The notes under the pieces are model-generated. The model made no database searches. It was not told where the DNA came from and worked only from the letters and a program-made list of their open reading frames with translations. A stretch of DNA of 64,000 nt, from contig NC_085139.1 in assembly GCF_024139115.2 (NCBI RefSeq), positions 72,211,203 to 72,275,202 of the forward strand, read 5' to 3'. Positions within the stretch are counted from its first letter, which is position 1; the number at the start of each line of letters is the position of its first letter. The translations under genes were made by a program, and so were the position numbers. This document shows, one piece after another, positions 11,792 to 22,689 of the stretch. This DNA is from Armigeres subalbatus (lineage: Eukaryota; Arthropoda; Insecta; Diptera; Culicidae).

Positions 11792-12090
11792 TTGGTGTTA
11801 AACCTAATATTATACAGCAAAAACACATAAATAAAGACAGCTTCGATCAGCTATCAGTTCCGTCCCGTCACTTGCATGTGTGAATCACATTAGTGGCACA
11901 AAAGTTCTAGGCAATAAAATAAATAATTCTCGGCATTTCAGTAATCTATAAATGCAATTAGACAGACTTTCTATTAGTCCACTTAAACCAACATCCATAC
12001 GACTATTGAAAGGTTATTCGAATACCATGTGTTTGGATCTTTGACGGATTGCTTGGGCCCAAATAATCGACATGTTGAATTTATCCTAAA
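11792..12090. other. Unassigned sequence after RTE copy
   Basis: The RTE match breaks off and is followed by unrelated sequence with an ACATAAATAAAGAC stretch resembling a polyadenylation signal. This may be the end of another element, but no boundaries are visible. Confidence 0.3.
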
Positions 12091-12094
12091 ATTA

Positions 12095-12250
12095 AATTGG
12101 GAAAATCGCGATTTTCGCGAGAGTGTAGTTATAAATCCGCGATTTTCGCGACAATGTTTGAAGGAACCGCGATTTTCGCGACTGAATGGATAAATCCGCG
12201 ACAAATCCGCGAAATTCGCGAGAAACGCGAAAATCGCGAAATCCGCGACT
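12095..12250. repeat. Palindromic tandem repeat, GCGATTTTCGCGA type
   Basis: About seven degenerate copies of a ~20 bp unit with the self-complementary core CGCGA..TCGCG in an otherwise AT-rich region. The CpG-rich palindromes are conspicuous. Confidence 0.8.
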
Positions 12251-12259
12251 GTTGTAACA

Positions 12260-14240
12260 GCTCTGAATTTGCACCTTCGGAGAAAAGCCCCCCCCTTTCC
12301 TGTCAGCATACAGCCACCATAGTTCTCTAAGGTTGCTTGTACTCCGTCCGCCACCGCGGGGATGTGAGGATAGGATAAAGGCTAAGGACCATGAAATGGG
12401 TCCGAAATGGGTTTTATTCCTTCAGGTATGCGACGTATGCCATGCCAGGAAATGAAAATGTAAAAATCAATTCGTAGGTTCAAAGTTTTCACAAATACAT
12501 CCCAATTAAAACTAGGAATATCATATTAGAATCACTTTGTTTAGGGATTGTGGATTCCTCGAATGCTATCACATAATCCAATTCCAGATTCCTTGAATTG
12601 ATTTGTGCAATAGGGTTCCAATAAATTCGATAAACATTTACTGCATAGAACAATTTGGATTTGTTGCAAGGGACATATCCCTAATCCATCACGCCATCAA
12701 TTCACGCTCATTGATTGTGGGTGGCAGCAGCCTTTATCCGCTTATTCGCCGATTGTATAAACCTCGCCACTCACTGGCTGAAATAGTTGGAGCAGTAGGC
12801 AGTAGGTATGTATTATAAACAAATCCAGCACCAACAAATTCCGACACACCATGTTCCCATGGAAACGATGCGTTTTCGTTCCGAGCGCCCGGTGTATCCC
12901 GGCGGAATGTGCATGAGAGCAGCAGCATGGCTGCCACTGCAACATCGGCGCAGCACGGACGGCTGTGGATGCATTCGAAAGGGCCGATCATGGTGGTTTG
13001 GTTGGTAGCGCGACGATGCGGCAGACGAACGCCCAACTCCCACACACATGGATATGGTGTAGGAATAAACGGGGTAGGACCGTCCACCTTGAGAATATGT
13101 ATTCATATTTAAAAAAAACTTGATTCAATAGAAACATCGAAACTTTCGAAATGTCAATATAATAATCAAAACAACAAGCAGTAAAGACTCTACAACAAGG
13201 TAAATTGTAATATTCAAGCATTGTTAATTCCTAGTTATTGTTGTTCTACCGATTTATCTGATATTCAGCACAAGATTATATAAAGAAAACCTGTTTTGTT
13301 GGTTAACAGATGACCAACAAATAGTGGCCAATGGGTTGGGATGCCGCCTCAAAAATGCAAAATATGTTTCGAAAAACTTGGCGTAACAATCTACCCTCTC
13401 TTCCCCCAGGAATAAAGTGCAGCCGCAACCGAGGACGACGAACCGTTATTACCGCTGCCGAATCAAACTTTTGGTCCGTGCGGGAAAATGACGGGTAACT
13501 GCGGAAACGGGATCGAACGAAACAACCGACCAAGGGCAGAAGAAGCAATAACGAGCTTTCAACTAGAAATACTGGCTTCGGAGTCTGCCCTTATTATTGA
13601 TGACAGCGGCGTTGCGCCTGCCTTTAGCCATTGTAGTGGTCGGCGAGGTCGTTAAGTAGGTGGTTGAACAAAAGATAACTATGAAAGCGCTGATCGGGAA
13701 GAGACCACTGGTTAAGTGCGGTACAATTGATGCGTCGCGACCGAAGTGTGGCGAGCAGCTGATGTTCACTGTTGCTTTCTTCGTCATGGCGGTATCTGAA
13801 TTATCAATCTATAACATGATAGTTTGGATAATGGTGAACAAGAAGAAGAAGCAGTACGATCAATTGGGGTTGTGTAATTGCCCTAAGATAGACCGCAAGT
13901 AATCTATAATTTAAAAATAATTATATTTCCTAAGCCCATCGGATTAAAAAATCATTTTTAGCGCTTTATTTACGTATAATCTACTAAGATTATGCATAAA
14001 TTAGCTAAAACTCGTAGGTTACGTACACAGGCAAAATAATATAGAAAATCCAATAATTACGCTCGAATCTGTTTATTAACGAAAAGTAGAAACATCAAAC
14101 ACTCATGTTTCCTACTCAAAAATAGGAAATTCCACCATGACATTTTTCCCCACAGAATCCTTTCTAACGCTCACTCACTCGACACATGTATTTAACCGCA
14201 CTCATTTGCCTTTGAAAAGCTATCAACAACTTTGTTGTAA
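12260..14240. other. Gene-free stretch with GC-richer islands
   Basis: Islands at ~12730-13090 and ~13380-13800 give overlapping short ORFs on both strands, none with a recognisable domain. They could be conserved non-coding or UTR sequence. Confidence 0.35.
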
Positions 14241-14285
14241 AAGTCCTTGAACTTTGATCAAATTTTTACGTCCCACTCCTCGACG

Positions 14286-14304
14286 CTCTCTCTCTCTCTC
14301 TCTC
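14286..14304. repeat. (TC)n microsatellite
   Basis: Uninterrupted dinucleotide run of about 19 bases. Confidence 0.9.
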
Positions 14305-14895
14305 ATCGTAGGAGTTCACCCACTTCTCGACGAAGAAGCTTTCTAAACTTTTCAGTTCGCATATTTCCCCTTCGTCGTGCGAGACACACGCTTTATCACA
14401 TCAGCCCCAGAAAGTGTGCTCTTCTTTGTGGCGCCCAAACACGTTGTCCTAGTCGTCGTCGGCGTCATCGTCCTCGTTAGTGGATGTTGTTTTCATATCC
14501 ATATCCTTGGCAGCACGACCGTGTGCTGTGCTGTGCCGGCTTTCCATCGTTTAAGAAAAAGTTCCGAAGACGATAGCGACGCATATGGGAACACAGTTCG
14601 TGCAACAAACCAAACGGTAACAGAATTGGGCGATTCTGGTAAAAAATAATGTTTTTGCTCTCTTAAGAATTTACGAAAACAAACACTTTACATAAGATGA
14701 GTTAGTGCTACATATTTCATTTAACTCGATAACAGCTATGTGTGACGAGATGAGTAATAGGAAGTAGGCATGAATTTTTGCACATCATGATGAAAATAAT
14801 CGAAAAACTCAACCAAACTTGCAGATATTTTAAATTGAAATCAATTGGATTGGCATTATCTTAGAGGTCTTTCGAACAATTTTTTTTTATTAATG

Positions 14896-14960
14896 TGGTG
14901 CGTAAGAAAACGACAGTCCCCCACTTCCCATAAGTGCTTACGGAATATGTGTACGGCCCC
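14896..14960. mobile_element. Partial copy, GGGGCCGTACA inverted-repeat element
   Basis: One terminus of the element whose fuller copy is at 17013-17423. The shared blocks are GTGCGTAAGAAAACGACAG and GTGTACGGCCCC, in opposite orientation to the left end of the other copy. The other half is missing. Confidence 0.6.
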
Positions 14961-15910
14961 TAATGAATCTCAGTTTAATTTAAAATCTCTACATAAGGTA
15001 CACCGGGGCAAGTTGAAATGCGGGGTAAATTGAAACGGAAGCTGTAATTCAGATAGGAAATGACCGAATGCTCTGATTCAACAAACTACTCGCCTAAATG
15101 CACCTTCTGACTGCCATTCCCGAAAGATTGCCCCTTTCAAAAGCAATTTCTGCCATTGTTTATTTTTCGCCCTTTACAAAATCCAAACCAACTATTTGAC
15201 GTGCCAATGAAACAGGTCTCAAAACGATGTTTGGGAGAGTTTTTTCATCAAATTTTCACGGTAGGTAATCATTCAATGTTGAATAAGCAAAATGATTATG
15301 AAAAACAGATGAAAGACCCGTGTTAATTTTTGTGTTTTGGTTGTTTGATATTGCTCTGCATGTCCAACTCATCGGGGCAAATAGAAATGCGTGGTGCGGG
15401 GCAAGTTGAAACAACGATTTAAAACGTCACCCTCGCAATAAAGTAATTTTTTTCCAGAATTAAACATGGTTCGTAAATACATACATTCGAAAAACATAAA
15501 TTTATAAAAACATGCAAACTTCTGAACATAAATTTAATAAATTTCCGCCCATTCCGTCATGAATGCTGCCCTCCTACAATCTCCACTAGAATAAAAAGGG
15601 TCTCTCAGGAAAATAAAACATAGTAGGTATGTAAACACTTCGTTAACTTCACCTTTCACTTCCCCAGCTGCCTATTTCTCCAATCGAAGAGTTTATGAGA
15701 GATATGATTGCTGGTTAATAAATGTGCATTTATGAAGAAGCCACAACCGAATTAATCAACTGCGCTATATACAAGTGAATCAAATAATGAAGCATCCTGA
15801 ATAGTAATCCGAGTGGTCACCAGTAGGAGGAAATCAATTTGATAAATTTTCAGCGTATTAGTGCGTTCTCCAGTATTTAGTCTCTAAAAATACGCTTGTG
15901 ATTTTGTTGT

Positions 15911-16331
15911 ACAGTGCCCTTAATCGCATAAGAGTCCCATGACATTTTCGCCGACTTGAGTGATTTGCCGTTGAATTTATCAAACTTGTTTTACATGGAG
16001 AAATAGAAAAAAAAATCTAATAAATTGAAAAAAAAATGGTATCTTTCCAAACAATCTACATAATATTCTTTATCCGTATTGATTGCAATTAAATAGACCA
16101 TACTTGAGTTTATTTTTTTGTGTAAAAAATCATCAAAATCTGGAATCTGATTTTTATGCGAGTAAATATCAAGATGAGACAACAAAAGTGGGAATTGTTT
16201 TCAAATTTTTAGAATAAAGTCTACTATTTTTTCCAGTTGTTCTTAAACAGGAGACAATTTTAAACTAATTTCTGAAAGAAAATAAAAATCGTCATAAACT
16301 TACATGGGACTCTTATGCTAATCCTGGCTGT
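15911..16331. mobile_element. Nested MITE (CGCATAAGAGTCCCATG family), copy in element 1
   Basis: Left end ACAGTGCCCTTAATCGCATA then AGAGTCCCATG; right end CATGGGACTCTTATGC then TAATCCTGGCTGT. Inverted ends are ~30 bp with AT-rich filler between. Relatives: 21566-21981, 23155-23231 and 36929-37034. Confidence 0.7.
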
Positions 16332-16433
16332 ATTATAGTCAGCTTTACAACCTGGTGCTTCTTGAGTCTCACTGAGTACATACATTTTGTTATTATTACG
16401 GAAAAATTAGCTTACGTCTGAATATAACGCAGT

Positions 16434-16470
16434 GTTTCAACTTGCCCCGATTCGCGGGGCAAGTTGAAAC
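16434..16470. repeat. Perfect 16 bp palindrome inside element 1
   Basis: GTTTCAACTTGCCCCG, a 5-base spacer ATTCG, then its exact reverse complement. The palindrome is unchanged in copy 2 at 22084-22120. Its arms are the same motif as the element termini. Confidence 0.95.
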
Positions 16471-17012
16471 GATGTATATAAAAAACTAATTTAAATATAA
16501 AACATATTTATAAAAAGTTTGTTAAGGTTGCTTATTTTTTATGTATAATATTTGGCCCGAACTAGCAAACACCGCAAACGGATTTAAAATATATCAAAGG
16601 GTTGTTTTTTTAAAACACTTCGAATTTCAACTTTGAAAAAACCGTTTCAACTTGCCCCGGTCTACCTTACAGTTTTTCATACAGTTGTTTTGTTAAAACT
16701 TTTTTTTACATAATTTGCAATAAATACTATATAGGTTACGAATATTGTTTTTGTTATCACAGCGTTAAAGAGTCTGTTAAAGTTTACCCTAAAGGTTCCT
16801 TCGAACCTACGCGACTGTCGATATTGCTAGGCGCTTGCGATTTTCTGCGCGTTGTTATAGAAGCGTCAATGAAACATTATAGGCGCGACGACAGTCGTCC
16901 AGCGTATTTCGTTTGTGTATTTAGGGGAATCTTGAAAGCTGATTTCATTTGATCGGTGTAGAAAACTACGATACGTATTCACAATCGCTCAATACTGTCC
17001 AACAGCGAGTAA

Positions 17013-17423
17013 GGGGCCGTACACATATTACGTAAGTACTTATGAAGGAAGGGAGGGTCTGTCGTTTTCTTACGCACCATATAAATAAAAAAAAAATACT
17101 TGTCATGAGACGAGTTTGTACAATTCCATTTAACTCCACCACTAGATTGTACCTTTGACAGATACATATTTCGACTTCAACAGTAAAACCGTCTTCAGTG
17201 TCTCATGTGTCAAACGGCTGTGCTGTTAAGGTCGAAACACATATTTGACGAAGGTTTGTACCAAGTGGTGGTATTGAATTGTACAAACTCGTCTCATGAC
17301 AAGTAAAGACATTCCACTAAAAGCTCAAAATAATTTTCTTTATTGTTTGATAAAAATTTTGCCAGGAGGGAGGAGGGATTGTAAAAATCAGAAAAACCCC
17401 TAACGTAATAATTGTACGGCCCC
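17013..17423. mobile_element. GGGGCCGTACA TIR element with TAA duplication (Harbinger-like)
   Basis: Inverted ends GGGGCCGTACACATATTACG and CGTAATAATTGTACGGCCCC are flanked by TAA on both sides (17010-17012 and 17424-17426). A 3 bp TAA/TWA duplication is typical of PIF/Harbinger MITEs. The interior has been split by another MITE at 17099-17303. Confidence 0.7.
17099..17303. mobile_element. MITE with TA duplication (CTTGTCATGAGACGAG ends)
   Basis: The left end CTTGTCATGAGACGAGTTTG continues through TACAATTC, and the right end mirrors it (GAATTGTACAAACTCGTCTC then ATGACAAG). TA sits at 17097-17098 and 17304-17305. It is inserted in the older element 17013-17423, giving a clear order of events. 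Confidence 0.85.
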
Positions 17424-17429
17424 TAAGAG

Positions 17430-18240
17430 GATGCAGTCAAAGGAATCAACTAGACAGGTATCCACTATCCGCTCCAGTGGAGAAGTAACGAGCACAACAG
17501 TATCATCCGAACACACGAGATTGGAACACACTTGAGGAAAATAAAATAAATATTACGGTATCGCTGCTCGGTTGAAGTTGGTGACTACCTTGCGATGTAT
17601 GTGAAGCAAGATGCGGAGAAAAGCATGCGGAATATAATGGTACCCACAGTCGCCTCCTTGTCAGCTCTTCTTCTGTGCATCCTGTATTGTGTTTGTTGGA
17701 GTGGATGGGAAATTTGTGACGAACCTCTGGGAGGTTGCAAGATTATCGCGTTTAAATAAGAGTCAAGCGGTGGGTGGCGCGGTAGGGACAAACGTATCAT
17801 GCGTCCTTGTGACAATTCCTTACTGAATTACCCTTTTCGTTGAGGAGATTGTTGTTTTCGCACATAATAAAAATACGGATTATAAAAACTGAGTCCCATC
17901 GAATTTGTAGCAATTACGAAGTAGTTTGTCGCGAAACACTGTCTACTGTCTGAAATCAAACTATTATGCTTCATGTTTAAAATAAATGTGCTGATATTGG
18001 CATCCTTCGGCTTGCAAAATTGCTCAGAGAACCAAATGAATGAGACTTGGGGTTAGCTATCCATCCATTCCGAATGTACACGTTTCGGAAGCTCATAAAT
18101 TTCCAGTCAATAATGGTGCCAGCCAGTTCAAATATGAAATACGATTGTCTTAGGATAGGGTATTGTTCTATTTACAATATTTATTTTATCTGGATTCACT
18201 TCGATAAGCGATGCGACCTTTGGAATAGGATCTATTCAAG
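17430..18240. other. Gene-free stretch
   Basis: No supported gene or repeat boundary. Confidence 0.4.
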
Positions 18241-18242
18241 CA

Positions 18243-18340
18243 CATTGAAAATGTTCTATTCGCGTTCGCGTCGGATTTCGCGAATATTCTGCGAATCCTA
18301 ATGCGAATACGAATGCTAATACGAATCGCGAACTTATTCC
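18243..18340. repeat. Degenerate GCGAATACGAAT repeat
   Basis: Short units of TTCGCG, GCGAAT and ACGAAT alternate for about 100 bases. Similar in style to the field at 12095-12250. Confidence 0.6.
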
Positions 18341-18723
18341 AAAATCACTTAGTCAGAAAATAGGAATTTTCCGAACTGGGGAGTTTGTTGCTAGTGATTT
18401 TTTTTCTTCAAAGTGATTAAATCATTTGCAATTTCAACGCCGCCGCTGGCATTTTTGCGTTTAAAATTTATCACGCCGCTGATCTATAAATTTTCCCGCC
18501 GATTCAAACTTGTAGAAATTTACAGGATGTAGAATTCCGTGGAAAAGCCAAAGAAATTTTTTTTAGAATTTCTCGACTGATGTTCCTCCAGCATCACGTT
18601 GAAACTCCAGAGATTTTTTTTGGTGAAAATGCCAAATATTTCCTTGAAAATTCTATACAATTTCACGTTGAAATTTCGAAAAGCGCTACGTAAAAACTGC
18701 GTTCATGCCAGTTTTTTACACAA

Positions 18724-18874
18724 GGGGCGATTCAAATATGACGTCCACTACTTTTTGGGATTTCTAGACCCCCCCCTTTGTCACGCTTTTTTGTATACCT
18801 AGTACATGTACTGTCACAAAATCTTAGATCCCCTCCCCTCCTAAAACCTGTGACATCATTTTTGAACGACCCCC
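18724..18874. mobile_element. ~150 bp palindromic element (GGGGCGATTCAAA ends)
   Basis: The left end GGGGCGATTCAAATATGACG is mirrored by CATCATTTTTGAACGACCCC at the right. The centre is C-rich with ACCCCCCCC and CCCCTCCCC blocks. The palindromic layout suggests a MITE. Confidence 0.6.
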
Positions 18875-19194
18875 AAGGATTTGACTGAACCATTATTTGC
18901 AGAACAAACTAACTACCTGAATGCCGAGCAGGAACACGATCAAACGCACACCAATTGATTTAATTTTTCGACCGCACAAAGCACAAGAATACCGAAACGT
19001 GTGAAGTGTCTAAGAACCGAGCATGAACATGATCAAACGCGTACTCCACACAATGCTTGCCCATATGACATATTCAAACTGTGAACTACCGAAACGATGC
19101 GCAGCACTAACACACGATCTTCCAAATAATAACCAATTACCTTCGCTGTCCTCGACGAGAAAAAAATTACACCATGAACACCCGATGGCATATG

Positions 19195-19345
19195 AAAACT
19201 GCGACGATCGCGTTCAATTTTGCACTAATTTATTTACTCTCCAAACACACAATGTACAAATGTGTCCTTTGACGAACGCGTCCAATCTTACACTAATCTA
19301 TTTACTCATCGACGGTACAATGCACAAACCCGAATCTCGCGACTA
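19195..19345. repeat. Imperfect ~66 bp tandem duplication
   Basis: Two blocks share CGATCGCGTTCAATTTTGCA / CGAACGCGTCCAATCTTACA, then CTAATTTATTTACTC / CTAATCTATTTACTC and ACAATGTACAAA / ACAATGCACAAA. Confidence 0.5.
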
Positions 19346-19375
19346 TTTTGCGTCATAATACAAAAACGTCATATT

Positions 19376-19700
19376 TTGCATTTCTGTCGTTCGGCCGAAC
19401 CCTTTGGTTGGCTGAATAGCTCATTTGGGCGAAAATGCCGTTTGGCAGAATGGGCCATTTGGGCGAAATGGACAATCGACCGAAAGTGTCGTTCAGTTGA
19501 ACTGGTCCTCTTGTCGAAAAAGTTGTTTGTCCAAATGGGTTTTTTGGCCGAATGGTTGTTTGGCAGAAAAAACACTTTCGGGCTCTTTCTACTAAACGAC
19601 CATTGACCAAACTTCATTTTCAGCTAAATGACCAGTTACAAACAAGGGCAAAAATAACGGCTAGATGAGTTTCGGCCTAACGTGTTATTCGGCTAAGTGG
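19376..19700. repeat. Degenerate TTTGGCCGAAT field
   Basis: Units of about 20-24 bp with variants of CATTTGGCCGAATNG. The same motif type recurs at 24270-24330, 34321-34590, 35690-35890 and 57100-57245. ORFs crossing it are by-products of the repeat. Confidence 0.75.
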
Positions 19701-19989
19701 CATTCAAACGCAGCATGATTTTTGAACAATCTTTCGCGGAAGCACTGAAGAATATTCCGGAGAATTTCTCTGAAAAGAGTTTAGTATGAAAACTCCTCAG
19801 AGATTCTTGCGGATTTTATAAGAAATTTCTGTATAATACTCAACAGAAATTCCGAAGAACTTTCCGTGGATATTCGAACGCAATAAAAAAATGGCCACGT
19901 CGATTAACGCCGCCACCGCCGGCTGAAATGGCTTTCGGCGCACACTTCTAGTGGTTGGTTACTTCTCCAAATCACTCATAGAGTCGGTT

Positions 19990-20085
19990 CTGGGCCATTT
20001 GACATAAGGACATTCAGCATAATGGACAATTGGCAATAAAAGAGTGGATCATTTGGCATAACGGACATTTGACATAATTTGGAAC
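19990..20085. repeat. Degenerate CATTTGGCATAATGGAC repeat
   Basis: About four units, related in style to the GGCCGAAT fields. Confidence 0.6.
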
Positions 20086-21565
20086 TTTGTAGGAGAAAGT
20101 ATTATTCGATGTATTTTGTTCACATACAGAGTGTTCAATAAGTTCGAAAACAAATGTTTGATCATTGTGTTTGTAAGCCCAATATACATATTCTGTATTA
20201 GTATTGGTGTCAGCGTTAGCGGTATATATACGCTAACGGATGTGTGTGGTGTTGACATTCTGTCACTTGTTGTATGTTTATTACGCGCGTTGAAAATGGA
20301 TTGGGGCATCATAAACAGCCGTTTTTGAAAGTCAAAATAATTGCGGCGTACTACAAAGCTGAGGTTTGTAACAGGGTTACAAAATACACCCCAACCTCTC
20401 CTATTTAAATCATAGCTAAATTTAGGCAAGCAACGTTCTCAGTCACTGAGTTTTCTTGCGGTTATTCGTCTAAAGAAGAGTTGGTAAAACATATACAAAA
20501 TAGGTAGCAGATTTAGACCACCGGATAAAGTTACCCGAACCTGACTATCAAAGGCCTCGGGATTTTTCGGTAGGGCTCAGATCAGAAGAGGTAGTAAGGT
20601 ACACCGGGGCAAGTTGAAATGCGGGGTAAGCTGAAACGGAAGCTGTTATTCAGATAGTAAAAGACCGAATGCTCTGATATTTATTTTCAACAAACTACTC
20701 GTCTAAACGCACCTTCTGACTACCATTCCCGAAAGATTGCAGCTTTCAAAGGCAATCCCTGCCATTGTTTATTTTTCGCCCTTTGCAAAATCCAATACAA
20801 CTATTTGACGTGCCAATGAAACAGGTCTCAAAACAATGTTTGGAAGAGTTTTTTCATCAAATTTTCACGGTAGGTAATCATTCAATGTTGAATAAGCATA
20901 ATGATTATGAAAAATCGATGAAAGACCCGTTTTAATTTTTGTATTTTGGTTGTTTGATATTGCTCTGCATGTTCAACTCATCGGGGCAAATAGAAATGTG
21001 TGGTGCGGGGCAAGTTGAAACAACAATTCAAAACGTCACCCTTGCAATTAAAAGTAATTTTTTTCCAGAATACAGCATGGTTTCAAAAAACATACATTCG
21101 AAAAACACAAATTTATAAAAATATGCAAACTTCTGAACATAAATTTAATAAATTTCCGCCCATTCCGTCATGAATGCAACCCTCCTACAATCTCCACTAG
21201 AATGAAAAGGGGTCATGCTTAAACTGCAGTTTTGAGATTCTTAATCTACGAGCACTAACTCTCAGAAAAATAAAACACACACTATGTAAACATTTCGTTA
21301 ACTCCACCTTTCACTTCCCTAGCTGCTTTTTTTTTTTTCAATCGAAGAGTTTATGAGAGATATTATGGCTGGTTAGTTAATGTGCATTTGTGAAGAAGCC
21401 ACAATCGAATTAATCAACTGCGCAATATACAAGTGAAATAAATAATGAAGCATCCTGAATAGTAATCCGAGTGGTCACCAGTAGGAGGAAATCAATTTGA
21501 TAAATTTTCAGCGTAGTGCGTTCTCCAGAATTTGGTCTCTGAAAATACGCTTGTGGCTTTGTTGT

Positions 21566-21981
21566 ACACTGCCCTTATTCGCATAAGAGTCTCATGTCAT
21601 TTTCGCCGACTTGAGTAATTTGCAGTTGAATTTATCAAACTTGTTTTACATGGAGAAAAAAAATAAATTGAAAAAAATTGGTATCTCTCCAAAAAATTGC
21701 CATAATATTTTTTATCCGTATTTATTGCTGTAGGACAATTAAATGGACCGTAAACTTATTTTTTTTTGTAAAAAAGTACCTATCAAATCTAGAATCTGAT
21801 TTTTATGCGAGTAAATATCAAGATGAGACAACAAAAGTGGATTTTTTTTTTCAAATTTCTAGAACAAAGCCTACTATTTCATCAGTTTTTTCTTAAACAG
21901 GAGACAATTTTCAACTAATTTCTGAAACAAAATTAAAATTGTCAAAAACTTATATGGGACTCTTATGCGAATCCTGGCAGT
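21566..21981. mobile_element. Nested MITE (CGCATAAGAGTCCCATG family), copy in element 2
   Basis: Counterpart of 15911-16331 at the same internal position, with ends ACACTGCCCTTATTCGCATA and ATGGGACTCTTATGCGAATC. Confidence 0.7.
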
Positions 21982-22083
21982 TTTATAGTCACCTTTACAA
22001 CCTCGTGTTTCTTGAGTGTCACTGAGTACATACATTTTGTTATTAATACGGCAAAATTAGCTTACGTCTGAATATAACACAGT

Positions 22084-22120
22084 GTTTCAACTTGCCCCGA
22101 TTCGCGGGGCAAGTTGAAAC
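22084..22120. repeat. Perfect 16 bp palindrome inside element 2
   Basis: Identical to 16434-16470 in arms and spacer. Confidence 0.95.
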
Positions 22121-22689
22121 GATGCATATAAAAAAATAATTTAAATATAAAAAATATTTATAAAAAAGTTTTTTAAGGTTGCTTATTTTTTATGTATAAT
22201 ATTTGGCCCGAACTAGCAAACACCGCAAACGGATTCAAAATATACCAAAGGGTGATTTTTTCAAAGCACTTCGAATTTCAACTTTGAAAAAACCGTTTCA
22301 AGTTGCCCCGGTGTACCTTATGCATACTTTCTCCAACGACGATTTGCAACGCCAAAAACCAAACAGTGAAGACAGTTTACGACACTAGAGAAACGAACAA
22401 GCTAGATAGTAAATTGAATAGATCATTGAATTGCGACCTAAATAAGAAGATGTGCGAGTGTAAATTGGGTCAGTAAAACGACACAATAATAACGCCAAAA
22501 AGATAATAATAGTGTTATTTATAGAAATCATAACGACATGGACAGGGAAGTACAACAAAAACGACAGGTACCACGTGTACGAATTAGTCACTTGGAACAG
22601 GTAATTATGTTAAACACAAGACAAGTGACTTTACTGACAGTGATAAAACTCGTTTGAAGATTACTCCTTCAAACGAAGGTCCTACTCCT

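Larger units (their letters stand above)
14994..16669. mobile_element. 1.7 kb non-autonomous TIR element, copy 1
   Basis: Ends are inverted repeats of ~25 bp starting TAAGGTACACCGGGGCAAG (right end with one mismatch). Copy 2 is at 20595-22320, same orientation, roughly 90% identical by eye. No transposase is encoded. The motif GGGGCAAGTTGAAA recurs inside: near 15398 and as a perfect palindrome at 16434-16470, as well as at both ends. TA at the outer edges suggests a Tc1/mariner-like TA target, but a TA duplication cannot be separated from the terminal TA of the repeat. A smaller palindromic MITE (15911-16331) is nested in both copies, so it was present before this family spread. Confidence 0.8.
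20595..22320. mobile_element. 1.7 kb non-autonomous TIR element, copy 2
   Basis: The same ends and interior as copy 1 at 14994-16669, in direct orientation about 3.9 kb downstream. The right end reads GGTGTACCTTA, the exact complement of the left end. Relative to copy 1 it has ~50 extra bases near 21205-21260. Motifs near 21006 and the palindrome at 22084-22120 are retained. There is no coding capacity. Confidence 0.8.

Noticed and set aside
12734..13112. Cluster of overlapping 60-117 codon frames
   Set aside because: Open in several frames of both strands at once, which signals base composition and not coding.
14377..14649. 90-codon frame with a hydrophobic segment (HVVLVVVGVIVLVSG)
   Set aside because: Hydrophobicity arises from GTCGTC-type triplets; no other support.
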